From: QHWK01 sp035315685
GTDB lineage: Bacteria > Acidobacteriota > Vicinamibacteria > Vicinamibacterales > CAVVIG01
Assembly: GCA_035315685.1 (NCBI GenBank)
Contig: DATFXR010000524.1
Span: 1 to 11,110 of the forward strand
Length of the DNA stretch: 11,110 bases
Direction: 5' to 3'
Part shown: one piece after another, positions 1 through 5,839 of the stretch
How positions within the stretch are numbered: the first letter of the stretch is position 1
Layout of the letters: each line of letters starts with the position of its first letter
Translations under genes and position numbers: made by a program
The notes under the pieces: generated by a model
Database searches by the model: none
Told to the model about the DNA's origin: nothing
Seen by the model: the letters and a program-made list of their open reading frames with translations, nothing else

Positions 1-384
1 TTCGTGATGGGCCTGCTGACCGGCACTGTTCTCGGCGCGGGGCTCGGCATGCTGTTCGCCCCCAAGTCGGGGTCGGAACTACGCGGCCAGATCTCGGAGC
101 AGGCCAACAGTCTCGCGAATACGGCGTCGGAAGGTTATCGCCGTGCGTCCGAGAGCGCGGGTGAGTGGGTCGACCGTGGCCGGGAGTTCGTCGACAAGGC
201 GCGCGACGCCGTGTCGCGCGGCGCCGACGAGGCGCAGCGGTACGTGCGCGAGACAGCGAGCAGTATCAGTGCGACCGGCACTGGCCCGGCTTCGCCGTCG
301 AGCTACGGCAGCTCCGAGAACATTCGCGGCAGTCAGCCGGGCTCGATGTCCGGGGCTCCGGGCAGCGGCTCGCGCCGGAGCTGA
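1..384 (+). CDS. YtxH-domain protein, 5' end cut by window edge
   Basis: The visible protein opens with a Gly/Ala/Leu hydrophobic segment running into the motif FAPKSGSELR, the hallmark of the YtxH family (small general-stress-associated membrane-anchored proteins of unclear biochemical role). A hydrophilic, Ala/Arg/Glu-rich stretch with helical, apolipoprotein-like periodicity follows (about residues 35-85), then a Ser/Gly/Pro-rich low-complexity tail. The frame is open from base 1. GTG at 4 and ATG at 7 exist, but family members normally carry a few polar residues before the hydrophobic segment, so the real start probably lies upstream and the gene is partial. The next gene starts 6 bp after its stop, suggesting an operon with the 66-aa membrane protein and perhaps YihY. 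The domain call is by motif; the function is not known. Confidence 0.8.
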   Translation, partial: FVMGLLTGTVLGAGLGMLFAPKSGSELRGQISEQANSLANTASEGYRRASESAGEWVDRGREFVDKARDAVSRGADEAQRYVRETASSISATGTGPASPSSYGSSENIRGSQPGSMSGAPGSGSRRS

Positions 385-390
385 GCCGCG

Positions 391-591
391 ATGACGAAGG
401 AAAACGCGCGGATCGTCGCGAACGTGGTGATCGCGTCCGCGGGTGTTGCGGCGGCGTATGTCGTCCTGACGACGCCGCCGCTTCGACGTCTGGCGACGCG
501 GGCTGTCCGCATCTGGCTCGGTATGTCGGTGCCGGCGTTCCTGTTCGAAGCGACGCGGCGCGCGTGGGTGGAGTCGGGTCGCGCTGCCTGA
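391..591 (+). CDS. Small membrane protein, unknown function
   Basis: A 66-residue protein that I do not recognise. Residues about 9-27 form one hydrophobic segment (NVVIASAGVAAAYVVLTTPP), followed by a basic stretch (LRRLATRAVR) and a second weakly hydrophobic, aromatic-containing segment around IWLGMSVPAFLF. It could have one or two membrane passes. GGAG at 377-380, inside the end of the YtxH gene, is a plausible ribosome site 10 nt before ATG 391. It lies 6 bp after the YtxH stop and 12 bp before yihY, so it sits inside a compact run of three membrane-associated genes. Tight packing and matching codon use argue that it is real despite its size. A role in envelope stress with its neighbours is only a guess. 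Confidence 0.65.
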   Translation: MTKENARIVANVVIASAGVAAAYVVLTTPPLRRLATRAVRIWLGMSVPAFLFEATRRAWVESGRAA

Positions 592-597
592 GATAAT
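592..597 (+). promoter_or_regulatory. -10 element GATAAT of a probable leaderless promoter for yihY
   Basis: GATAAT (5 of 6 matches to TATAAT) begins immediately after the TGA of the 66-aa gene and is separated by exactly 6 nt (GGCGGG) from the GTG start at 604. Transcription normally starts 6-7 nt after the -10 hexamer, so the transcript would begin at or next to the start codon. No Shine-Dalgarno is present at normal spacing. No good -35 box is visible. The same geometry recurs at pfpI and DUF255. It would act as an internal promoter in addition to read-through from upstream. Confidence 0.5.
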
Positions 598-603
598 GGC
601 GGG

Positions 604-1509
604 GTGACCGCTCTTCGCGCGATCGGGCTCCGCGCCCGCGAGATCGCGCGCCTCACCGGCCAGTCATTCTGGAAAGGCTTTCTCGGGTTCTATCACAGCG
701 ACAACCTGACGTACGCGGCGTCAATCGCCTACTACGCGCTGCTGTCGCTGTTTCCGGTCCTGCTGCTCGCGATCGCGTTGCTCGGCCGGTCCGCCGCCGA
801 TCCCAAGGATCGCTCGGCCGTCCTCGAGTTCGTCCTGCGGTACTTTCCGTCCCAGTTCGACTTCATCACCAAGCAGCTCGACGCGTTCGCCAGCAACGGC
901 GCCAGCGTCGGCATCGCCGGTACGATCGCGCTGGTCTGGGGCGCGCTCGGCGTCTTCGGCGCGATCAGCACGGCGGTCAACTACGCGTGGGGTGTCCAGA
1001 AGCAGCGCAGCTTCTGGAAGCACAAGCTGTTCTCATTCGTCATGCTGCTCGTCGCCGGACTGATCCTGCTCAGCGCGCTGCTGCTGATCAGCGCGTCGCA
1101 GGTCGTCGGCGCGAGCTGGTTTGCCGGCGTGCTCGCGCATTTTCCGGGGCTCGGCGTGCTGCGCAGCTTCGCCGTGCGACACGCGACGACGCTCCTCTTC
1201 ATCCTCGTCGTCGGGTTGATCTACTACTTCGTACCCAACGCCAAGGTGCGCTTCCGCGACGTGTGGATTGGCGCGTTCATCACCGGGTTGTTGTGGAAGG
1301 GCGCGCTCGAAGGGTTCTCGTGGTACATCCGCGACATGACGCGCTTCACCCGCGTCAACGGGTCGATTGCGGCCGTAGTGGTGTTCCTCGTGTGGGTGTA
1401 CGTGCAGGCGGTAATTCTGCTGTACGGCGCCGAGTTCACCGCCGCGTACGCGCGGCTGCGGCGAGGCCGGCCGGAGGAGGTGCCCGCTGCGCCTTCGCCG
1501 AGAACGTGA
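604..1509 (+). CDS. yihY: YihY/virulence factor BrkB family membrane protein
   Basis: A 301-residue integral membrane protein. Family hallmarks are the first TM segment YAASIAYYALLSLFP (about 37-51) and the C-terminal signature WVYVQAVILLYGAEFTAAY (about 264-282). Six hydrophobic segments fall near 40-61, 103-125, 143-166, 194-210, 219-237 and 253-275, as usual for YihY/BrkB/UPF0761 proteins (about 280-330 aa). The family was once annotated as RNase BN, which is an error. Its biochemical role is unsettled, with envelope integrity or export suggested. GTG 604 is chosen because the conserved N-terminal region begins directly after it and a -10 box lies 6 nt upstream. It follows the 66-aa gene by 12 bp. 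Its TGA (1507-1509) overlaps the first bases of the large inverted repeat that follows. Confidence 0.93.
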   Translation: MTALRAIGLRAREIARLTGQSFWKGFLGFYHSDNLTYAASIAYYALLSLFPVLLLAIALLGRSAADPKDRSAVLEFVLRYFPSQFDFITKQLDAFASNGASVGIAGTIALVWGALGVFGAISTAVNYAWGVQKQRSFWKHKLFSFVMLLVAGLILLSALLLISASQVVGASWFAGVLAHFPGLGVLRSFAVRHATTLLFILVVGLIYYFVPNAKVRFRDVWIGAFITGLLWKGALEGFSWYIRDMTRFTRVNGSIAAVVVFLVWVYVQAVILLYGAEFTAAYARLRRGRPEEVPAAPSPRT

Positions 1510-1581
1510 TTCGGGATCGGGGTCGGGAGGGGTTTTGGCAACCAGCCCGGACAAAACCCTTCCCGACCCCAATCCCGAATC
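1508..1581. terminator. Large inverted repeat filling the gap between convergent genes; bidirectional terminator or dispersed palindromic repeat
   Basis: The left arm 1508-1537 and right arm 1552-1581 are complementary over 30 bp, with one C/A mismatch (1518) and one G/T wobble (1529), around a 14-nt loop (1538-1551). The inner end of the left arm reads GGGGTTTTG and of the right arm CAAAACCC, so both strands would yield a GC-rich stem with a U run inside the stem. It starts on the last two bases of the yihY stop codon and ends one base before the pfpI stop codon, so it occupies the whole intergenic space. Position and symmetry fit a shared terminator. The size and the TCGGGATCGGGGTCGGG-type sequence also resemble dispersed palindromic repeats, which one window cannot test. 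Confidence 0.8.
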
Positions 1582-2109
1582 CTACGCTCCGAGAGCGCGG
1601 ATGATCGCCTCGCTGAAGGCGGGAACATCATCGGGTTTCCGCGATGTGATCAAGTTGCCGTCCACGACGACCGGTTTGTCCACGTAAAGGCCGCCGGCAT
1701 TCTTGACGTCGATCGCAATCGACGGCCAGCAGGTGAGCGTGCGGCCGCGCAACGTGTTCGCGGAAATGAGCACCTGCGGTCCATGGCAGATCGCCGCGAC
1801 CGGTTTGCCTGCGTCCATCGCATCGCGGGCGAGATCGACCATCGCATGCCGCATGCGCATCCGGTCGGGCGCATGGCCGCCTGGAATCACGAGCGCGTCG
1901 AAGTCGGCCATCCGTGCGCCGCCGGCGGCCGCGTCGGACGTGACGACCGCTTCTCCGCGCTTGCCCGTGAACTGCGCACCGGCAGTCGGTCCGATCAGCA
2001 CGACCGTGGCGCCGGCGTGCCGCAGCGCATCGAGCGGACCGGTGAGCTCACGATCCTCGAACTCCTGCTCGACGAGCATCGCCACGCGCTTGCCGGTCAA
2101 CTCGGCCAT
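1582..2109 (-). CDS. DJ-1/PfpI family protein (class I glutamine amidotransferase-like)
   Basis: A 175-residue protein, the standard length for PfpI-type cytosolic proteins. It starts with the Rossmann-like strand KRVAMLVEQEFEDRE, in which a Glu near 14-18 supplies the conserved acidic residue. It then shows DALVIPGGHAPDRMR (about 71-85) and the nucleophile elbow AAICHGPQ with Cys108 and His109. The C-terminal stretch (GRTLTCWPSIAIDVKNAGG, then DGNLITSRKPDD) is typical of the PfpI/YhbO/YraA group. These are described as stress-linked glyoxalase/deglycase-like or protease-like enzymes; the exact activity here cannot be read from sequence. ATG 2109 is the natural start: the -10 hexamer TAGAAT ends 6 nt before it and there is no Shine-Dalgarno. 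It diverges from DUF255 and converges on yihY. Confidence 0.93.
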   Translation of the reverse strand: MAELTGKRVAMLVEQEFEDRELTGPLDALRHAGATVVLIGPTAGAQFTGKRGEAVVTSDAAAGGARMADFDALVIPGGHAPDRMRMRHAMVDLARDAMDAGKPVAAICHGPQVLISANTLRGRTLTCWPSIAIDVKNAGGLYVDKPVVVDGNLITSRKPDDVPAFSEAIIRALGA

Positions 2110-2175
2110 CGCGTGATTCTACTCTGCAGTCTGCGCGTTCTCGGTTGGCCGCTCGCGTGGTGTCATAATGATCGG
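2110..2175. promoter_or_regulatory. Divergent promoter region, two probable leaderless promoters
   Basis: Only 66 bp separate the start codons of the pfpI-like (minus) and DUF255 (plus) genes. On the minus strand TAGAAT (2121 to 2116) is followed by 6 nt and then ATG 2109. On the plus strand CATAAT (2164-2169) is followed by 6 nt (GATCGG) and then ATG 2176. Both hexamers match TATAAT at 5 of 6 positions. The -35 positions of the two promoters would fall on nearly the same bases (about 2139-2146), where only weak matches are seen, so the two polymerases could compete or share an activator. No Shine-Dalgarno precedes either start. Confidence 0.55.
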
Positions 2176-4302
2176 ATGAACCGACTGGCGCGGGAGCGCA
2201 GTCCCTATCTGCTGCAGCATGCGAACAACCCCGTCGACTGGTATCCGTGGAGCGATGAGGCGTTCGCGAAAGCGCATGCGGAAGACAAGCCGATCTTCCT
2301 GTCGATTGGCTACTCGACCTGCCACTGGTGCCACGTCATGGAGCACGAGTCGTTCGAGGACGCGGCCATCGCCGACCTGCTGAACCAGCAGTTCGTCCCG
2401 ATCAAGGTCGATCGCGAAGAGCGTCCGGACGTCGACCGCGTGTACATGACGTTCGTGCAGGCGACCACCGGATCCGGCGGCTGGCCGATGAGCGTCTGGC
2501 TCACGCCGGACCTGAAGCCGTTTTATGGCGGCACCTATTTCCCCCCGGCTGCGAAGTGGGGACGTCCGGGCTTCGTCGACATCCTCGACGAAATCGCGCG
2601 GGTGTGGAAGGCGGAGCGATCGAAGGTGGTCGACTCGGCGGAGGCGTTGACCGAGCGCCTCAAGTCGATCGAGACCGCCCGGCCGCTGTGGACGCTGCCG
2701 ACCGCCGATGCACTGGCAACGACGGTCAAGCAGTTCAAGGACAGCTTCGACCAGCGCAACGGGGGATTCGGCGATGCGCCGAAGTTTCCGCGGCCATCCG
2801 AGCTGCTTCTGCTGCTGCGCGAGCACGCGCGGACCGGCGACGCACAGGCGAAGGAGATGGTTCTGCGCACGCTGCGGTCGATGGCGCTCGGCGGCATGCG
2901 CGACCACGTCGGCGGTGGATTTCACCGTTACTCGGTGGACGCACGCTGGCGCGTGCCGCACTTCGAGAAGATGCTCTACGACCAGGCGCAGCTGGCCGTC
3001 GCGTTCATCGAAGGCTCGCTCGCCTCCGGCGACCCGTTCTACGCCGAAGTTGCCGAAGATACCTTGCTCTACGTGATCCGTGAGATGACCGATCGCGACG
3101 GCGGCTTTTATTCCGCAGAAGACGCCGACAGCGTGCCGCCGGAGACACCGGATGGGGCCAGGAAAGAAGGCGCGTTCTATCTGTGGCGCACCGACGAGGT
3201 CGAGCAGCTGCTCGGTGACGAGGCGGCGGTCGTGAAGCTGCGGTTCGGCATGGTCCCTGGCGGCAACGCCCCAGACGATCCGCATCAGGAATTCGTCGGC
3301 AAGAATCTCCTCTACGTCGCACGATCGATCGACGACATTGCGAAGGAGACCGGCACATCGAACGATCAGGTGGTGGAGGTCTTGAACCAGGCGCGGGTGA
3401 CGCTGTTCGAAGCGCGCCGGTCGCGGCCGCGGCCGCATCGCGACGACAAGATTCTCACGGCATGGAACGGCCTGATGATTGGCGCCTGTGCGCGCATGGC
3501 ACGGTTGCTGCGCGCGTTCGGCGACGAAGGCGGATCGGCTGCGGATCCGTACCTCGCGGCGGCGCGGCGGGCAGCCAGCTTCATCCGCGAGCGCATGTGG
3601 AATGCAGGGAGCCGTACGCTGCTGCGCCGCTATCGCGACGGCGTCGCCGAAATCGACGCGTATGCCGAGGACTACGCGTATCTGATCTACGGGCTGCTCG
3701 AGCTCTTTCAGGCCGATCCGGCGCCGATGTGGCTCGAGTGGGCGATTGCGCTGCAGCACCAGCAGGACGAGCTGTTCTGGGACGCCGCCGCCGGCGCGTG
3801 GTTCAGCACGACCGGGCGCGATCCCAGCGTGCTGCTGCGCATCAAGGAGGACTACGACGGCGCCGAGCCGACCGCCAGCTCCGTGTCGGTGCTCAACCTG
3901 CTGACGCTGTCGCATCTGGTGGAGGACCCGGGCTGGAACGAGAAGATCGACCTGACGCTGCGGCTGTTCGGCGCGCGTCTCGAGCAGATGGGCCGCGGCG
4001 TACCGATGATGGCGGCAGCGCTCGCCACTCGCCTCACCGGCGTTCAGCAGATTGTCGTGGTCACCGCAGACGGGGCGGATCCGACGCTTGAGCGGGCGAT
4101 CGCGCTTTCGTATCTGCCGTTTGCGATCCAGTTACGCGTCACGCCCGACTCCCGGCGCGCGCTGGCGGGCAGCCTGCCGTTCGTCGAGGCGATGCGGCCC
4201 GCTGACGGCGCCACCGCGGCGTATATCTGTCGCGACTTCACCTGCCGTCAGCCAGTGACGACGGTGGACGCATTTCATCAGGAGATCGCGACACCGGCAT
4301 GA
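2176..4302 (+). CDS. DUF255 protein: thioredoxin-fold domain plus (alpha/alpha)6-barrel (YyaL/SPATA20 family)
   Basis: A 708-residue protein, close to the usual family length of about 680-720. The N-terminus (NRLARERSPYLLQHANNPVDWYPW) is the canonical start of the family and fixes ATG 2176; the open frame upstream is antisense to pfpI. Residues about 1-160 form the thioredoxin-like DUF255 domain with the CHWCHVMEHESF motif (Cys49 and Cys52). Then come GGFGDAPKFPRP (196-207), GGGFHRYSVD (246-255) and PHFEKMLYDQAQL (261 onward), conserved parts of an alpha/alpha-toroid resembling N-acylglucosamine 2-epimerases and cellobiose epimerases. The molecular function of the family is unproven. It is transcribed divergently from pfpI and overlaps the next gene by ATGA, indicating translational coupling with the 118-aa protein. 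Confidence 0.95.
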   Translation: MNRLARERSPYLLQHANNPVDWYPWSDEAFAKAHAEDKPIFLSIGYSTCHWCHVMEHESFEDAAIADLLNQQFVPIKVDREERPDVDRVYMTFVQATTGSGGWPMSVWLTPDLKPFYGGTYFPPAAKWGRPGFVDILDEIARVWKAERSKVVDSAEALTERLKSIETARPLWTLPTADALATTVKQFKDSFDQRNGGFGDAPKFPRPSELLLLLREHARTGDAQAKEMVLRTLRSMALGGMRDHVGGGFHRYSVDARWRVPHFEKMLYDQAQLAVAFIEGSLASGDPFYAEVAEDTLLYVIREMTDRDGGFYSAEDADSVPPETPDGARKEGAFYLWRTDEVEQLLGDEAAVVKLRFGMVPGGNAPDDPHQEFVGKNLLYVARSIDDIAKETGTSNDQVVEVLNQARVTLFEARRSRPRPHRDDKILTAWNGLMIGACARMARLLRAFGDEGGSAADPYLAAARRAASFIRERMWNAGSRTLLRRYRDGVAEIDAYAEDYAYLIYGLLELFQADPAPMWLEWAIALQHQQDELFWDAAAGAWFSTTGRDPSVLLRIKEDYDGAEPTASSVSVLNLLTLSHLVEDPGWNEKIDLTLRLFGARLEQMGRGVPMMAAALATRLTGVQQIVVVTADGADPTLERAIALSYLPFAIQLRVTPDSRRALAGSLPFVEAMRPADGATAAYICRDFTCRQPVTTVDAFHQEIATPA

Positions 4303-4655
4303 ACATACCGGTGGACATCTGGCTGCGCGGGCAGGACCACGCAACGACCGCGCAGATCGAAGGCGTCAGCCGTGTAGCCACCGCGTGGACCGATGAAGAC
4401 GTCCGCCTGGTGCTCGAGGGCATGCTCCGCGCGATGGACCGAGTGAAGCGGCCGGGCGAAGATCAGCGGCCGATCGCGCTGCGCGGTTTGAGCTGGATCG
4501 TCAATCCGTATGAGGACGGCGGCGTCGTGATTGCAATCGAGATCATGATGGGCGCCGCCGTGGCAGGACCGTTCGAGATCGAGAAGGCGACGCTCGATGC
4601 GATGATTACGCGCGAGCTGGCGCGGCCTCTTGCGCCGCCGCCGACAGTTCACTAG
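4299..4655 (+). CDS. Hypothetical protein, 118 aa, coupled to DUF255
   Basis: I do not recognise this protein. ATG 4299 overlaps the DUF255 stop codon as ATGA, the classic arrangement for translational coupling, so it is probably the second gene of a DUF255 operon. It looks soluble, with no signal peptide or TM segment. The N-terminal half appears helical (TDEDVRLVLEGMLRAMDRVKR, about 31-51), the centre is probably beta strands (LRGLSWIVNPYEDGGVVIAIEIMMG, about 61-85), then a short helix (IEKATLDAMITRELAR) and a Pro-rich end. It contains no cysteine, so it does not look like a redox partner despite following a CxxC protein. Its TAG stop lies within a CTAG shared with the convergent 65-aa gene. 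Confidence 0.75.
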   Translation: MNIPVDIWLRGQDHATTAQIEGVSRVATAWTDEDVRLVLEGMLRAMDRVKRPGEDQRPIALRGLSWIVNPYEDGGVVIAIEIMMGAAVAGPFEIEKATLDAMITRELARPLAPPPTVH

Positions 4656-4849
4656 TCGTCGACGAGGCCCGCGTCGCGGCGGAGACCGGTGCGGTCCCAG
4701 TCGCCGCGCGCCTGATCCCGGTTGGGATGCTTGATGAGCGGCTGCGAGTCGGCGCCGTCACGGATCTGCTCGGCCACTTCGTCGCGTACGTCCCGGGAGC
4801 CGCGCTGATATCGCTTGAGCTGCTTGTCGTCCTTTCGCACGTCGGCCAT
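4652..4849 (-). CDS. Small highly charged hydrophilic protein, 65 aa, unknown
   Basis: The protein begins MADVRKDDKQLKRYQRGSRD and continues as a mostly helical, strongly charged chain (Arg, Lys, Asp, Glu) ending in DDAGLVDD-like acidic residues, with no cysteine, no TM segment and no signal. A longer frame reaches 4927, but ATG 4849 is chosen because a textbook ribosome site, GGAGG (4860 to 4856), stands 6 nt before it. The extra N-terminal stretch would be an Arg/Ser/Thr-rich translation with no site of its own. Small hydrophilic proteins of this kind are common among stress-induced proteins, but I see no motif that assigns a function. Its TAG stop (4654-4652) interlocks with the TAG of the convergent 118-aa gene. 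The MOSC gene ends 74 bp upstream on the same strand. Confidence 0.7.
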   Translation of the reverse strand: MADVRKDDKQLKRYQRGSRDVRDEVAEQIRDGADSQPLIKHPNRDQARGDWDRTGLRRDAGLVDD

Positions 4850-4855
4850 GTGTCG

Positions 4856-4860
4856 CCTCC
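4856..4860 (-). promoter_or_regulatory. Strong ribosome-binding site GGAGG deciding the start at 4849
   Basis: On the minus strand the sequence reads ACGGAGGCGACAC then ATG. The 6-nt spacing between GGAGG and the start codon is close to ideal. This sets the beginning of the 65-aa gene and shortens the longest possible frame by 26 codons. Confidence 0.75.
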
Positions 4861-4923
4861 GTCTCGTGGGTTGGCGGGCTGAGCTTGCGCGAGTAGTGCC
4901 TGTGCGAACAGCGTAGCGCAGAT

Positions 4924-5409
4924 TCACGGCTCGGGCACCGCTGTCGCGAGCTCAACCGGATCGCCGATGCGGATCAGTCCTTCGCTGACGACGCGCGCGC
5001 AGACGCGGCTCCACCCGGGATGTGCCTTGTCCGAGATGCGCGAGACGTCGCCATCCGCAAACGAGCTGGCGATTTTGTAGCACGGGCTCGCGTACTTGGT
5101 GATGCGCAGCCGTACCTCGCCGATCGTCAGCTCGGCGCCAGGCGACAGCGTTGCCCAGTCGATGCCGGAGAGGGTCAGGTTCTCGCCGGTGCTGCCGGCG
5201 GCGATGGGATGGCCCTCGTCCCGCAGCGCGTTGATCACGTCGAGCGAGAAGATCACGACGCTGCGATCCGGGCCGCCGTGGAAGCGTCGATCGCGCTGAC
5301 AATCACCGTCGATCCCCTCAGCGGTCACCAACGCCTCGAACACGGGAGATTTCGGCACCCCGCCGCGCGAGGTGTTGATCGATTCAATCCGGCCCGTGGT
5401 GTGCGCCAT
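4924..5409 (-). CDS. MOSC domain-containing protein
   Basis: A 161-residue stand-alone MOSC domain. Visible family motifs are GRIESINTSRGGVPK (6-20), DRRFHGGPDRSV (40-51), GENLTL (75-80) with the conserved Gly-Glu-Asn, and the conserved cysteine in YASPCYKI (Cys110). MOSC domains (from molybdenum cofactor sulfurase C-terminus) bind or transfer sulfur to molybdenum cofactor. Small ones of this type resemble YiiM and YuaD, linked to reduction of N-hydroxylated compounds, but no partner reductase is in view. The length fits the single-domain class. ATG 5409 starts the conserved region; a GGAAG directly abuts it, so the ribosome site is poorly spaced. It diverges from the coiled-coil gene across 184 bp and lies 74 bp upstream of the 65-aa gene, with which it may be co-transcribed. 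Confidence 0.92.
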   Translation of the reverse strand: MAHTTGRIESINTSRGGVPKSPVFEALVTAEGIDGDCQRDRRFHGGPDRSVVIFSLDVINALRDEGHPIAAGSTGENLTLSGIDWATLSPGAELTIGEVRLRITKYASPCYKIASSFADGDVSRISDKAHPGWSRVCARVVSEGLIRIGDPVELATAVPEP

Positions 5410-5481
5410 CTTCCGTGCCGCGCTCGTCAGGGATCGTGTGCCCGGCGAACACGACCGCCGCCATCACAGGATCGCGAGAAG

Positions 5482-5515
5482 ATGACGATGACGCGTCATG
5501 CCGCTACAAGATAAT
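5482..5515 (+). promoter_or_regulatory. Promoter with palindromic operator-like site upstream of the coiled-coil gene
   Basis: ATGACG occurs twice in tandem (5482-5487 and 5488-5493) and the second copy is followed by its inverse, giving the perfect 12-bp palindrome ATGACGCGTCAT (5488-5499). The palindrome's left half, ATGACG, matches TTGACA at 4 of 6 and lies 16 nt before GATAAT (5510-5515), a good -10. A regulator bound to the palindrome would therefore cover the -35 region. The site also lies in the upstream region of the divergent MOSC gene, so it could serve both. The rest of the 5410-5593 gap shows no gene I can support. Confidence 0.45.
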
Positions 5516-5593
5516 TGTGACACCAACGGACCGTTGCCGCGCGAACATGGTGCGCACACGGGCCGCGTTCCGTCGCTCGAGGAGTGCACCGCC

Positions 5594-5839
5594 ATGCGTG
5601 TTGATCTCACCATGAAAATACTCGTCGGCATCGCAGGCCTGGCAGTCTGGAGCCTGCTGATCGCCGGCATCGTGCGCCCGCGCGATGCAGGCCAACTTCA
5701 GCGAATCGAGTCGCGGCTGAACGAGGTGAATTCGGCCTTGTCCGGCATCGAGTCGGATCTTTCCGATCTGGAGGCGGACTTCTCAGACCTGGAAGCGGAC
5801 GTTTCTGATCTCGAAGCGGATCTGTCCGATCTGCGGTGA
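5594..5839 (+). CDS. Small membrane-anchored acidic coiled-coil protein
   Basis: An 81-residue protein with no recognised family. MRVDLTMK is followed by a single hydrophobic segment (about 9-27, ILVGIAGLAVWSLLIAGIV) and then RPRD. From Leu35 to Leu80 hydrophobic residues fall in an unbroken 4-3 pattern (35, 38, 42, 45, 49, 52, 56, 59, 63, 66, 70, 73, 77, 80), the signature of a parallel coiled coil. The last part repeats the heptad SDLEADx three and a half times and is very acidic. The start at ATG 5594 is set by GAGGAG (5579-5584) 9 nt upstream; a longer frame from 5498 lacks such a site. A tethered oligomeric rod is the likely form. The side of the membrane is unclear because basic residues flank both ends of the segment. 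Confidence 0.75.
   Translation: MRVDLTMKILVGIAGLAVWSLLIAGIVRPRDAGQLQRIESRLNEVNSALSGIESDLSDLEADFSDLEADVSDLEADLSDLR
5762..5833 (+). repeat. 21-bp coding tandem repeat, three and a half copies (SDLEADx heptads)
   Basis: Units 5762-5782, 5783-5803 and 5804-5824 plus a partial unit 5825-5833 each encode Ser-Asp-Leu-Glu-Ala-Asp-x, where x is Phe, Val and Leu in turn. The copies differ from each other at several third codon positions (Ser as TCC/TCA/TCT, Asp as GAT/GAC, Glu as GAG/GAA, Leu as CTG/CTC), and all differences except at x are synonymous. The repeat is therefore conserved as protein, not as a recent DNA duplication. Confidence 0.85.

Noticed and set aside
1783..2175. N-terminal extension of the DUF255 frame by 131 codons
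   Set aside because: It runs antisense through the pfpI gene and has no ribosome site; the family N-terminus begins at ATG 2176.
2119..3915. 598-codon open frame on the minus strand opposite DUF255
   Set aside because: It is a shadow frame in GC-rich DNA: low-complexity Arg/His/Val-rich translation, no family motif, and it lies across strongly recognised DUF255 motifs on the plus strand.
4850..4927. Longer start for the 65-aa protein
   Set aside because: The extra 26 residues are Arg/Thr-rich without a ribosome site, while GGAGG stands 6 nt before ATG 4849.
5410..5468. Tiny minus-strand frame beginning MAAVVFAGHTIPDERG and overlapping the MOSC start
   Set aside because: Only about 26 codons, no ribosome site, and it ends within MOSC; probably chance.
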